Source of the DNA: Epilithonimonas sp042695135
GTDB lineage: Bacteria; Bacteroidota; Bacteroidia; Flavobacteriales; Weeksellaceae
DNA length: 64,000 nt
Reading direction: 5' to 3'
NCBI RefSeq assembly: GCF_042695135.1
Contig: NZ_CP170547.1
Coordinates: 2,790,001-2,854,000, forward strand
The position numbers and the translations under genes were made by a program. The notes beneath the pieces are model-generated. The model was not told the DNA's origin. It worked only from the letters and a program-made list of their open reading frames with translations, and did no database searches. Below are positions 34,531 to 42,536 of the stretch, piece after piece (position 1 is the stretch's first letter; every line of letters starts with the position of its first letter).

Positions 34531-35475
34531 CTATGGGTTTTTTACTCTAAAATTATTCTTCTCTCCGCTATGCATATTCCGCAGATTTTCGGCTTCAACA
34601 TCTTTTGCGGAACGTTTTACAAAATCTCTGATTTCTGCAAAATCTCTTGACATAATTTCCTGATCCGGAATTGTTTTCGCAAATTTTACCAGGTCGCCAC
34701 GAAGAAAAATATCCTCTACAATTTTTTCATTTTCCTGAGAGATTGCGTTGGTCTGCTTCATATAGATAATCAAATCATCAGTTAACAAAACATCGGCAGG
34801 AATCTGATATTGTTTGGTAATAAAAGCTCTGGAAATCTCAATCAATTCAACATAAAAAGCTCGGAAATTCTCATTCTCGATATAATTTTTCTTTCTGAGT
34901 TTCTCAAGGTCTTTCAGAGTTTGATTAGTTGTCACAGCCGGACTGCTTTTTTGTCTTCTCCCATATTTTACAATCCCAATGATTAGTATTATAATTGCAA
35001 TAATGATTAAAGCAAGGAGCAAGTAAAATTTATAAAGTTCCCAGTAATCTTTAACATTCAGATTCACTTCCTTATTTTTCATAATGTCATTAATCTGATC
35101 ACCTTTTTTGGCTGTGTTAATGACTTCAACTTCGTAAGGAATCGTTTTCAGGATCTTGTCTCCGACTTTAACTTCGATTTCCGGAATTGTGAATTTACCT
35201 TCCTGAAAAACAGCAAATTTCACCGATCTGAGATAAATGTCTTTTTGGATCGCAATACTGTCATTCACCATTTCAAAATGAAAAGGAAGCAATTCATTTC
35301 TCGCCGCAATCTGAACATCTTTACCTTCAAGATCCAAAATTTGAATCTTAAAAACCGCTACTTCACCCAATGCCAAAGTTGTTTTATCCAGACTGGAGGA
35401 TAAGGTTTGTCCAAAACTAAACGAGGAAATTAAAATGAAAAACGAAAAAAATCGCTTTAAAAATTTATAATACAT
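34531..35475 (-). CDS. Bat-cluster membrane protein with N-terminal BatD-like beta domain
   Basis: 314 aa. A signal peptide (ends SFSFGQ, about residue 22), a beta-rich extracytoplasmic domain (about 25-120), one transmembrane helix (about 152-172, LLLALIIIAIIILIIGIVKYG) and a cytoplasmic helical part with AFYVELIEISRAFITKQYQIPA and FLRGDLVKFAKTIP. The C-terminal part resembles DUF4381-like segments seen between DUF58 and BatA genes. It has no catalytic motif. Its conserved position between DUF58 and BatA implies a scaffold role, which is an inference. Confidence 0.7.
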   Translation of the reverse strand: MYYKFLKRFFSFFILISSFSFGQTLSSSLDKTTLALGEVAVFKIQILDLEGKDVQIAARNELLPFHFEMVNDSIAIQKDIYLRSVKFAVFQEGKFTIPEIEVKVGDKILKTIPYEVEVINTAKKGDQINDIMKNKEVNLNVKDYWELYKFYLLLALIIIAIIILIIGIVKYGRRQKSSPAVTTNQTLKDLEKLRKKNYIENENFRAFYVELIEISRAFITKQYQIPADVLLTDDLIIYMKQTNAISQENEKIVEDIFLRGDLVKFAKTIPDQEIMSRDFAEIRDFVKRSAKDVEAENLRNMHSGEKNNFRVKNP

Positions 35476-35510
35476 TGAATAATTATAGGATTAACGAATT
35501 AAAATAGCAT

Positions 35511-35561
35511 TTTTGTCTTTCCGTAGGAATCGAAATGCCGAGACTCTTTCAAAATGACAAA
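35511..35561. repeat. Dispersed TTTTGTC...GACAAA element, copy 1
   Basis: TTTTGTCTTTC at 35511-35521 and AAAATGACAAA at 35551-35561 form terminal inverted repeats around CGTAGGAATC. A longer relative is at 47732-47813. It lies between two genes of the Bat cluster. Confidence 0.65.
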
Positions 35562-35593
35562 TATTATATTGATGGATTACTATAAATTCCATT

Positions 35594-36454
35594 TTATTTT
35601 TTAAAGTATTGATACAGAAACTTACTGTAATCATCTGAAGTTTTGAAATCTAAAAAATGAGCGGAAGAATTCTCAAATTCATCCTTAATGTGCTTCATCT
35701 TCTTTTTTTGCTGTTCGGCAAATTCGTATCGCCATCTTTTGCTGGAGGTATTAGCCCAAACCTGCTGACCTGTTTCCGCATCGCGAAAAAGTGCGTATCC
35801 GATATCCGGAATTTCCATGTCTTTTTCATCAAAGACACGAAGCCCCAGCAACTGATGCTTTCTTGCAGTTACATTCAGGATTTTCTGATCAAATTCATCT
35901 TCAAAATCAGAAAACAGAAACACCAGAGATTTTCTCTTGAAAACGCTCATCATATAATTAAAAGCCGAATCCAGATTGGATTTTGCAGGCACATAATCTG
36001 CTGTCAAAATATTACTAATGATTGATAAAACGTGTTTTCTGCCTTTTTGTGGCGGAACGACTTTCAGAACTTTGTCTGCGTAAAGAATCAACCCGACTTT
36101 ATCATTATTTCCGGCTGCAGAAAATCCGAGTGATGCGCAGATTTCTGCAACATACTCACGTTTCAGCTGTGTTTTTGTTCCATAATCCATCGAGGCAGAA
36201 ATATCCACCACAAGCATCATCGTAAGCTCCCGCTCTTCCTCCATCACTTTTACGAATGGTTCCCGGAAACGCGCTGTCTTGTTCCAGTCTATCCTGCGGG
36301 TGTCATCGCCAAATTGGTATTGCCGAACTTCAGAAAAAGTCATTCCCTGCCCTTTGAAAGCGCTGTGATATTGTCCCATAAGCGATGCTTCCGTCTTCTT
36401 GCGGGTCCGGATTTCTATCTGCTTTACTTTTTTGACAATATCTTTTATCTGCAC
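35594..36454 (-). CDS. DUF58-family VWA-like protein of the Bat cluster
   Basis: 286 aa from a GTG start (36452-36454). MQIKDIVKKVKQIEIRTRKK is the expected N-terminus. The DUF58 signature FSEVRQYQFGDDTRRIDWNKTARF (about residues 38-61) is followed by EERELTMMLVVDISASMDYG, a degenerate VWA MIDAS (DISAS). It is cytosolic, with no membrane helix. It is regularly encoded beside MoxR ATPases and probably acts as their partner. Gaps of about 200 bp on the MoxR side and 118 bp downstream contain short palindromes. Confidence 0.9.
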   Translation of the reverse strand: MQIKDIVKKVKQIEIRTRKKTEASLMGQYHSAFKGQGMTFSEVRQYQFGDDTRRIDWNKTARFREPFVKVMEEERELTMMLVVDISASMDYGTKTQLKREYVAEICASLGFSAAGNNDKVGLILYADKVLKVVPPQKGRKHVLSIISNILTADYVPAKSNLDSAFNYMMSVFKRKSLVFLFSDFEDEFDQKILNVTARKHQLLGLRVFDEKDMEIPDIGYALFRDAETGQQVWANTSSKRWRYEFAEQQKKKMKHIKDEFENSSAHFLDFKTSDDYSKFLYQYFKK

Positions 36455-36566
36455 TTTAAACTGAAGTTTTTTTGTCGGTCATCGGTTGATAGTTTTCAGA
36501 CATCTTGGTTTTTTCAAAAACAATACGACAACTGACCACTATCAACTGATTAACCAAATTTAAGTT

Positions 36567-36629
36567 CGACTCCTACGGAGTCGCCTCGAAATATGAATTT
36601 TTTCTACAAACATTTCGTTCCTACGGAAC
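36567..36629. repeat. Two short palindromes with a CCTACGG core
   Basis: CGACTCC-TAC-GGAGTCG (36567-36583) and GTTCC-TAC-GGAAC (36617-36629) are perfect hairpins sharing the centre CCTACGG. They sit between the moxR-like and DUF58 genes. Confidence 0.65.
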
Positions 36630-36664
36630 TCTATAACTTTTTAACTTAAAAATTAATTTCCAAT

Positions 36665-37669
36665 TTATGGCGCTTGTATCTTCGCCAGAATTTTATTCAC
36701 AATATCATCCTGAGTCACTTCCTCAGCTTCAGCTTCGAAGCTTAAACCAATTCTGTGTCTTAAAACATCTTTAGCAATTTCTTTTACATCTTCCGGAATT
36801 ACGAATGCTCTTCCTTTGATAAAAGCGTAAGCTCTGGAAGCAATTGCCAGATTGATACTCGCTCTCGGCGAAGCACCAAAACTGATATAATTTTTAATTT
36901 CGGAAAGTCCGTATTTTTCAGGATAACGGGTTGCAAAAACCATATCCAGAATATATTTTTCTATCTTTTCGTCCAGATAAATTTGATTGATAAGTTTTTT
37001 GGCTTCAACAATTTGATTCAGGTCCACCACTTTTCTGATTTGCGGAATATCCTGTGTGGAAACCATTCGCATCACCTTTCTCTCATCCTCGAATTCCGGA
37101 TAATCGATTTTACACTTCAGCATAAAACGGTCGGTTTGGGCTTCCGGCAAAAGATATGTCCCCTCCTGATCGATTGGGTTTTGAGTTGCCAAAACAAGGA
37201 AAGGTTTTGGCAACGGCATGGTTTCGTCGCCAATTGTGACTTGTTTTTCCTGCATCACTTCGAGAAGTGCAGACTGCACTTTTGCCGGTGCACGGTTGAT
37301 CTCATCTGCTAATACGAAATTCGCAAAAACAGGACCTTTTTTGATACTGAAATCATTATCCTTAACATTATAAATCATCGTACCGACAACATCTGCCGGC
37401 AAAAGATCCGGCGTAAACTGAATTCTGGAAAACTTTCCGTCCACAGCTTCCGCAAGGGTTTTTATTGCTAAAGTTTTTGCCAGTCCAGGAACACCTTCTA
37501 AAAGGACGTGCCCGTTTCCAAGAAGCCCGATGAGTAGTCGGTCTATCATATATTCCTGTCCGATGATGGCGCGGTTGATTTCCTGTTTGAGGATAGAGAA
37601 AAAATAATTCTGTTCTTTTACTTTTTCTGTAAGTTGTCTGATATCTTCTGCTTGATTCAATTCTGACAT
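36665..37669 (-). CDS. MoxR-family AAA+ ATPase
   Basis: 334 aa, standard length. Walker A GVPGLAKT (about residues 59-66), Walker B VLADEINRAPAKVQSALLEVMQEKQV (about 121-146), sensor 1 LATQNPIDQEGTYLLPEAQTDRF (about 160-182) and a C-terminal lid with SFGASPRASINLAIASRAYAF. MoxR ATPases act as chaperone-like machines together with VWA proteins. It is the first gene of the cluster MoxR-DUF58-(314 aa)-BatA-BatB, all leftward. Confidence 0.94.
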   Translation of the reverse strand: MSELNQAEDIRQLTEKVKEQNYFFSILKQEINRAIIGQEYMIDRLLIGLLGNGHVLLEGVPGLAKTLAIKTLAEAVDGKFSRIQFTPDLLPADVVGTMIYNVKDNDFSIKKGPVFANFVLADEINRAPAKVQSALLEVMQEKQVTIGDETMPLPKPFLVLATQNPIDQEGTYLLPEAQTDRFMLKCKIDYPEFEDERKVMRMVSTQDIPQIRKVVDLNQIVEAKKLINQIYLDEKIEKYILDMVFATRYPEKYGLSEIKNYISFGASPRASINLAIASRAYAFIKGRAFVIPEDVKEIAKDVLRHRIGLSFEAEAEEVTQDDIVNKILAKIQAP

Positions 37670-37853
37670 ATCAATTAATAAAATAATTGGTAAATTTCAC
37701 ATAAAATCCAGCAATACCAAACATAAGAATTGCCAATCTTGCGTTAAATATTTGTTAAAAGCAAAATCTATATAAAAAATTGATAAAAAGACGTTAATAA
37801 TAGAGTGTTATTCACATTTTTCATACATTTATACATTAAATCAAAATTTTAAA

Positions 37854-38330
37854 ATGAATTATCATTTTTCCAATCATAGACAGATCCGTAAAAACCTTTT
37901 AAATATTTTACAAAATACGTCAGAAAAAGACCTTCTTACAATTCCAGATGGATTCAATAATAACATCTACTGGAATATTGCACATTGTGTGGCAACACAA
38001 CAACTCCTTTGTTATTATCTAAGTGGGAATCAATTTCGGATTGATAAATACTGGGTTGAAACTTACAAAAAAGGAACATTTGCAAACGTGGATGTGAAGC
38101 AATCTGAGATGGAAGATCTTGCTTATTTGTTGATTGAAACTTCTAAGATTTTGATGAAGGATTATGATGCAGATTTCTTTCCGGACTATACGCCATATTC
38201 TACCAGTCTGGGAATTGATCTAAAGAATATTCAGGATGCGATTATCTTCAATAACATGCACGAAAACCTGCATTACGGCTATATTCTTGCACAGAAAAGA
38301 GCGTTGATTGCAGAAGGTTTAAGCTTGTAG
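37854..38330 (+). CDS. DinB-family protein
   Basis: 158 aa. DinB/YfiT four-helix fold: YWNIAHCVATQQLLCYYLSG (metal-site His) in helix two and MHENLHYGYILAQKR (HxxxH) in the last helix, giving the three-His metal pattern. The biochemical role is unknown; some relatives are thiol transferases. It ends 3 bp before the next small gene, so they are co-transcribed. Confidence 0.85.
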   Translation: MNYHFSNHRQIRKNLLNILQNTSEKDLLTIPDGFNNNIYWNIAHCVATQQLLCYYLSGNQFRIDKYWVETYKKGTFANVDVKQSEMEDLAYLLIETSKILMKDYDADFFPDYTPYSTSLGIDLKNIQDAIIFNNMHENLHYGYILAQKRALIAEGLSL

Positions 38331-38333
38331 AAA

Positions 38334-38768
38334 ATGAATCTCAAATTCCTTTTTCCTGTTTTCCTTTTAGGGATTTTATCATTTTCAAAATCTGAGAATG
38401 AGAGATTTCAATATTATAAAGCCATCAGCAAAACTCAGGATATTGATGTCATTTATCTAACGTGGGAAGACACAAATCTCCCGAATTTTGTAAAAGTCTC
38501 TGATTACAAAAAATACGCTGACAAAGCCGAGTTGTTTGAACATTGTTTCTATGTAGATTCTAAAGATCCAGAAAAAAGGAAATTCAAAATTCCGGTTACG
38601 ACGGATAAGCTTATCAAGAAAATCCCTTTAAAAATCAAAGGAAAATTCTTCAAAACCAAACAATTTGATAACACATTTCCTACACCGCTTTTTGAAGATT
38701 ACAGAAAAACTGGTGATTTGAAATTCAAAACTGAAAATGATGAGTTTTTGGTTTTTGTTTTGGATTAA
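38334..38768 (+). CDS. Uncharacterised small exported protein
   Basis: 144 aa. It opens MNLKFLFPVFLLGILSFSKS, a probable signal peptide, followed by a beta-rich, lysine-rich soluble domain with one cysteine (FEHCFYVD). I recognise no family. It is 3 bp downstream of the DinB gene and followed by a terminator. Confidence 0.6.
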   Translation: MNLKFLFPVFLLGILSFSKSENERFQYYKAISKTQDIDVIYLTWEDTNLPNFVKVSDYKKYADKAELFEHCFYVDSKDPEKRKFKIPVTTDKLIKKIPLKIKGKFFKTKQFDNTFPTPLFEDYRKTGDLKFKTENDEFLVFVLD

Positions 38769-38775
38769 TTAAAAA

Positions 38776-38807
38776 AAAACGCTTCCCAGATATTTGAGAA
38801 GCGTTTT
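38776..38807. terminator. Bidirectional terminator
   Basis: AAAACGCTTC (38776-38785) with GAAGCGTTTT (38798-38807), preceded by an A-run and followed by T-rich sequence. It lies between the convergent small exported protein gene and the T9SS cargo gene. Confidence 0.85.
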
Positions 38808-38811
38808 ACAT

Positions 38812-40173
38812 TTATTCTTTAATAAACTTGGTTGTCTGTTCTTTTTCTTTTGTTTTAACCTTTAATAGATAATTTCCTTTCGTCAGATGAGAGACATCTA
38901 TTTTGGAGTCATTTATTTTATTTCCTGTTGTTAATTTTCTTCCATCTAAAGAATAGATTTCGTAATCGGAAATTGTTTCATCGCTTTTGATGTTCAGAAT
39001 ATCTTTTACAGGGTTTGGATAGATTTGAATATTTTCTTTTTCAATGTCAGAAACTGATAGTAGATCTTCGCCATTTATTCGTACGATTTGTTTTTTACTG
39101 ATTCCATTAAATGAATTGAAATATCCACAGACTAATATTTTACCATCGGGTTGCAAAATCATTCTTCTAACTTCACCACCCGTATCAAATAATTTGTCTA
39201 TACTTCCATCTGCCTTCAGACGATGAAATTTACTGGTTGAATAAAAATTCCCGTTAGTTAAAATTTTTCCGTTTGGCAAAACAATAGCAGAATTGGCGCT
39301 GGCTGAATTATTTTTTACAAATGTGGTATCCAAACTTCCGTCGGTATTAAGACGTGCAATTCCTCCAGTTTCAACATTATTAAAAGAAGTAAATCCTCCA
39401 CAAATTATTACTTTCCCGTCTGGCTGTACTGTCATAGTATAAATTGGAATATTGCCACCTGAACCAATTGGGTTGAAGCTTGTATCCAGACTGCCATCAC
39501 TGTTTAATCTTGCAATAGTTCTTCTGGAAATATTATTATAAGTACTTGTATAACCACCAATCAAAACTTTACCATCATATTGTAAAACTACTGAATTAAG
39601 ATAATTATTTGACCCAATTCCTGAGTCAAAAGTTTGGTCTAGCGTCCCATCAGAATTTAAACGTGTTACTCTTCCTCTGGAAATCCCATTATATGATCCA
39701 AAATCCCCAGCAATCAGAATCCTGCCATCAATCTGCTGAGCAATAGAATAAACAGCATTAGAAGGTCCAGAACCCGCAATATTAAAAGAAGTATCTAGAG
39801 TCCCATCTACATTCAGTCGTGCAATATAATTTTTTTGAATATTATTGAACTGTGTGAAATCTCCGGTAATAATGATTTTTCCGTCTTGCTGAATAATTAG
39901 ATTAAGAATCCTTCCTACAATACCTGAACCTGGATTAAAAGTTTGATCTATTCCCCCATCAGAATTTAATCGTGCAATACCTTTTCGTGCAACACCATCA
40001 TATGATGTAAAATCACCTGCTACTATAATTTTCCCATCTGTCTGTAAACCCATTGCCATAATATTATAACCATTAGGTCCTACACCTGTGTTAAAATTAA
40101 GATCAACACTTCCATCCTGTGCTGATAAAATGATGCTTAATACACCAAAAAAAAGTAAAAATAGTTTTCTCAT
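38812..40173 (-). CDS. Secreted delta-60 repeat protein with T9SS type A sorting domain
   Basis: 453 aa. A signal peptide (to about residue 19, LSAQ) is followed by about seven delta-60 repeats of about 50 aa, each with the pattern DGKIIVAGDFTSYNG...GIARLNSDGSLDTSFN, which form a beta-propeller-like fold. The last about 75 residues are a type IX secretion C-terminal domain: IQIYPNPVKDILNIKS, YEIYSLDGRKL and KGNYLLKVKTKEKEQTTKFIKE. It is exported through the outer membrane by T9SS and probably surface-attached. The ligand is unknown. It is monocistronic. Confidence 0.93.
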   Translation of the reverse strand: MRKLFLLFFGVLSIILSAQDGSVDLNFNTGVGPNGYNIMAMGLQTDGKIIVAGDFTSYDGVARKGIARLNSDGGIDQTFNPGSGIVGRILNLIIQQDGKIIITGDFTQFNNIQKNYIARLNVDGTLDTSFNIAGSGPSNAVYSIAQQIDGRILIAGDFGSYNGISRGRVTRLNSDGTLDQTFDSGIGSNNYLNSVVLQYDGKVLIGGYTSTYNNISRRTIARLNSDGSLDTSFNPIGSGGNIPIYTMTVQPDGKVIICGGFTSFNNVETGGIARLNTDGSLDTTFVKNNSASANSAIVLPNGKILTNGNFYSTSKFHRLKADGSIDKLFDTGGEVRRMILQPDGKILVCGYFNSFNGISKKQIVRINGEDLLSVSDIEKENIQIYPNPVKDILNIKSDETISDYEIYSLDGRKLTTGNKINDSKIDVSHLTKGNYLLKVKTKEKEQTTKFIKE

Positions 40174-40248
40174 AGGTTATTTGTTTGGGCGAAATTATAA
40201 AATAATCGTAAATATTCTGATATATTAAATAACTAAAATCAAAAACCT

Positions 40249-40256
40249 TACTTTTG
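40249..40256 (+). promoter_or_regulatory. -7 box of rlmB
   Basis: TACTTTTG, a perfect TAnnTTTG match, 18 bp before the chosen ATG at 40275. It excludes the upstream TTG at 40254, which lies inside the box, as the start codon. Confidence 0.6.
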
Positions 40257-40274
40257 CAAAACAAAATCTCATTA

Positions 40275-41027
40275 ATGAATCCAGAGAAAAAAGACGATTT
40301 CATATTCGGTTTGCGACCAGTAATGGAAGCCCTAGAAGCCGGAAAAACCGTAGATAAAATATTTTTACAAAATGCGCTGACAGGCGAAATTTACTTCGAA
40401 CTGAAACAGCTTTTGGCAAAACATAACATTCGTCCTAATTATGTTCCCGTAGAAAAACTCAACCGTTTCACGAGAAAAAACCACCAAGGTGTGGTTGCTT
40501 TCATTTCAGACGTTCCATTTCATAAAATTGAGGATGTTTTGCCTCAGCTTTTTGAAGAAGGAAAAACACCTTTCATTTTAATTCTTGACAGATTAACCGA
40601 TGTTCGAAACTTCGGAGCGATCTGTAGAACTGCTGAGTGTGTGGGCGTCGACGCCATATTGATTCCTGAAAAAGGTGGTGCACCAATTAATTCTGATGCG
40701 ATCAAAACTTCCGCCGGCGCCATTTATAATATTAAAATCTGTAAGGAAAAAAATCTGGCACATTCGGTAGATTTTCTTCAGCAAAGTGGAATCAAAGTGT
40801 TCTCTGCAACAGAAAAGGCGCAGAAATTGATATACGATGTCGACTTCACAGAACCGTGCGCCATCGTGATGGGAAATGAGGAAACTGGAATTTCCAAAGA
40901 AGTGCTTCACCATTCGGACGAAAAAATAAAACTTCCAATAGAAGGTAAAACCCAATCCCTGAACGTCTCTGTAGCGTGTGGCGCCATTCTTTATGAAGCC
41001 GTGAGACAGAAAATAGTTGTTGGCTGA
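40275..41027 (+). CDS. rlmB: 23S rRNA (guanosine-2'-O)-methyltransferase RlmB-type (SpoU family)
   Basis: 250 aa from the ATG at 40275. An N-terminal substrate-binding domain (FIFGLRPVMEALEAGKTVDKIF) is followed by the SpoU knotted domain with motif 1 LTDVRNFGAICRTAECVGVD, motif 2 AIVMGNEETGISKEVL and motif 3 IEGKTQSLNVSVACGAILYEAVRQ. RlmB methylates G2251 of 23S rRNA using SAM. The exact target site is assigned by family similarity; related SpoU enzymes look alike. Confidence 0.92.
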   Translation: MNPEKKDDFIFGLRPVMEALEAGKTVDKIFLQNALTGEIYFELKQLLAKHNIRPNYVPVEKLNRFTRKNHQGVVAFISDVPFHKIEDVLPQLFEEGKTPFILILDRLTDVRNFGAICRTAECVGVDAILIPEKGGAPINSDAIKTSAGAIYNIKICKEKNLAHSVDFLQQSGIKVFSATEKAQKLIYDVDFTEPCAIVMGNEETGISKEVLHHSDEKIKLPIEGKTQSLNVSVACGAILYEAVRQKIVVG

Positions 41028-41090
41028 TAATTATTAGTAGATAAAATATCAATTATCATTCATCAAATATCATTTATTATAAAATCAATT

Positions 41091-42131
41091 ATGAAAAAAA
41101 TAACAGCGCTTGCGCTAATTGCAATATTATTGGTCGCTTGTAAAAAGGAAACAAAAACCATTACAAGAGTTGACCCAAAAACAGGAAAAACCGAAACTGT
41201 AACTGTAGAAGTTTCTCCGGAAGAGGCTTCAAAACCGAAAGCGATTGCTGACAGCAGCGGCGTTTACAAACAGAAATTCATTCTGGAAAAAGGCGTGACC
41301 TATCCTTTGGTTTCTTATCAGAGAGAGATACAATCCCTGAGTACACCAGATGGAAAAACAATGTCGGGAACCAATGAAACAACGGACGAAATGTCTGTTA
41401 CAGTCAACGATTTTAAAAACAACATTTACGATTTGACCCTGAATATGACAGGAAAAAGGATGTCAAATTCAGCAAACGGAAAAACAATTGTTATCGACAC
41501 CAAACAAGCGGCTCCAAAAGAGGAAGGTCTGAAAATGGATTATCTTGTAAGCAAAGGATTAGCAGGTAACAAACTGAATGTAAAAATGGACGTTTACGGG
41601 AACATCAAAACAGTTTCCGGATTTGATGTTGTTTATAACAATCTGAAAAAAGCCATTGCCGGAACCGTGAAAGACACAAAACAGCAGGATGCTTTTATCC
41701 AAAGCTTCAAAGCTGGTTTCAATGAAGAAATGATGAAAGAACAATTGGGCAAAAACCTGAAACTCCTTCCTGCAAAAGGGGCGAAAATCGGCGACAAATG
41801 GACAGATTCCGAAGATATCGTTCCGGGGAAAGTAAAACAGAATTTAACTTTCACCTTAACTAAAGTCGAGGACGGAAAAGCGGAAATCACCGTAACTGGA
41901 GTAATTCCTTCAAAATCCGACAAGCAAACCCAAAACGGAATGACACACACAATGAGTGTTGGCGGAACAGAAAGCGGAAAAATCATCATTGATGAGCATA
42001 CAGGCTGGCTTCTGAACCAAAATCTGAGCATCAAAACTACTCAAAAAGAAAGCGTGACAGATGGCAAACAGACGCAAAGTATGAGCAAAAACTCTACAAC
42101 GTCTATCATCATAAATCCTTCTTATAAATAG
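41091..42131 (+). CDS. DUF6263-family lipoprotein
   Basis: 346 aa with a lipoprotein signal (MKKITALALIAILLVACKKE, Cys at 17). A Thr/Lys-rich linker precedes a long beta-rich domain with GVTYPLVSYQREIQSLSTP and GAKIGDKWTDSEDIVPGKV, the pattern of DUF6263 proteins common in flavobacteria. It has no known function. It probably sits on the periplasmic side of the outer membrane. It is followed 29 bp later by a DUF4834 gene. Confidence 0.75.
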   Translation: MKKITALALIAILLVACKKETKTITRVDPKTGKTETVTVEVSPEEASKPKAIADSSGVYKQKFILEKGVTYPLVSYQREIQSLSTPDGKTMSGTNETTDEMSVTVNDFKNNIYDLTLNMTGKRMSNSANGKTIVIDTKQAAPKEEGLKMDYLVSKGLAGNKLNVKMDVYGNIKTVSGFDVVYNNLKKAIAGTVKDTKQQDAFIQSFKAGFNEEMMKEQLGKNLKLLPAKGAKIGDKWTDSEDIVPGKVKQNLTFTLTKVEDGKAEITVTGVIPSKSDKQTQNGMTHTMSVGGTESGKIIIDEHTGWLLNQNLSIKTTQKESVTDGKQTQSMSKNSTTSIIINPSYK

Positions 42132-42160
42132 ATTTTAAGTATTAAATAAAAAATAAGGAA

Positions 42161-42388
42161 ATGAAGTACATTTTCGAATTCGTCTTAGCGACTATCATTA
42201 TATTTTTTGTCTGGAATATATTGAAAAGATTGTTTTTCAATGCATTTTACAAAAACTTTCCAACCCTGAATCCTAAGAATCAACAGGAAAACGAACACCC
42301 CGGTTCGAAAAAAATGCCTGAACCTAAAGTAAAATGGGATGCAGAAACTGTAGATTACGAGGAAATAAAGGAAGATAAAAAGCAATAG
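42161..42388 (+). CDS. DUF4834-family small membrane protein
   Basis: 75 aa. One N-terminal transmembrane helix (about residues 4-21, FVLATIIIFFVWNILKRLF) and a charged cytoplasmic tail ending WDAETVDYEEIKEDKKQ, as in DUF4834 proteins of Bacteroidota. Function unknown. It is co-transcribed with the preceding lipoprotein and ends before a strong terminator. Confidence 0.8.
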   Translation: MKYIFEFVLATIIIFFVWNILKRLFFNAFYKNFPTLNPKNQQENEHPGSKKMPEPKVKWDAETVDYEEIKEDKKQ

Positions 42389-42413
42389 TCCAATTGCGAC
42401 ATAAAATAAACAC

Positions 42414-42449
42414 AAAACCTTTCAGATTTTTAAGTCTGAAAGGTTTTTT
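42414..42449 (+). terminator. Terminator after the DUF4834 gene
   Basis: AAAACCTTTCAGA (42414-42426) pairs with TCTGAAAGGTTTT (42435-42447), then further Ts. It is a 13-bp perfect stem. Confidence 0.9.
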
Positions 42450-42536
42450 AATATTAAATTTGAAATTTAAAATTTTAAAGCCAATTTGTAATTGATTTTT
42501 ATCTAATATCTAAAGTCTAATATCTAACCTCTATTT

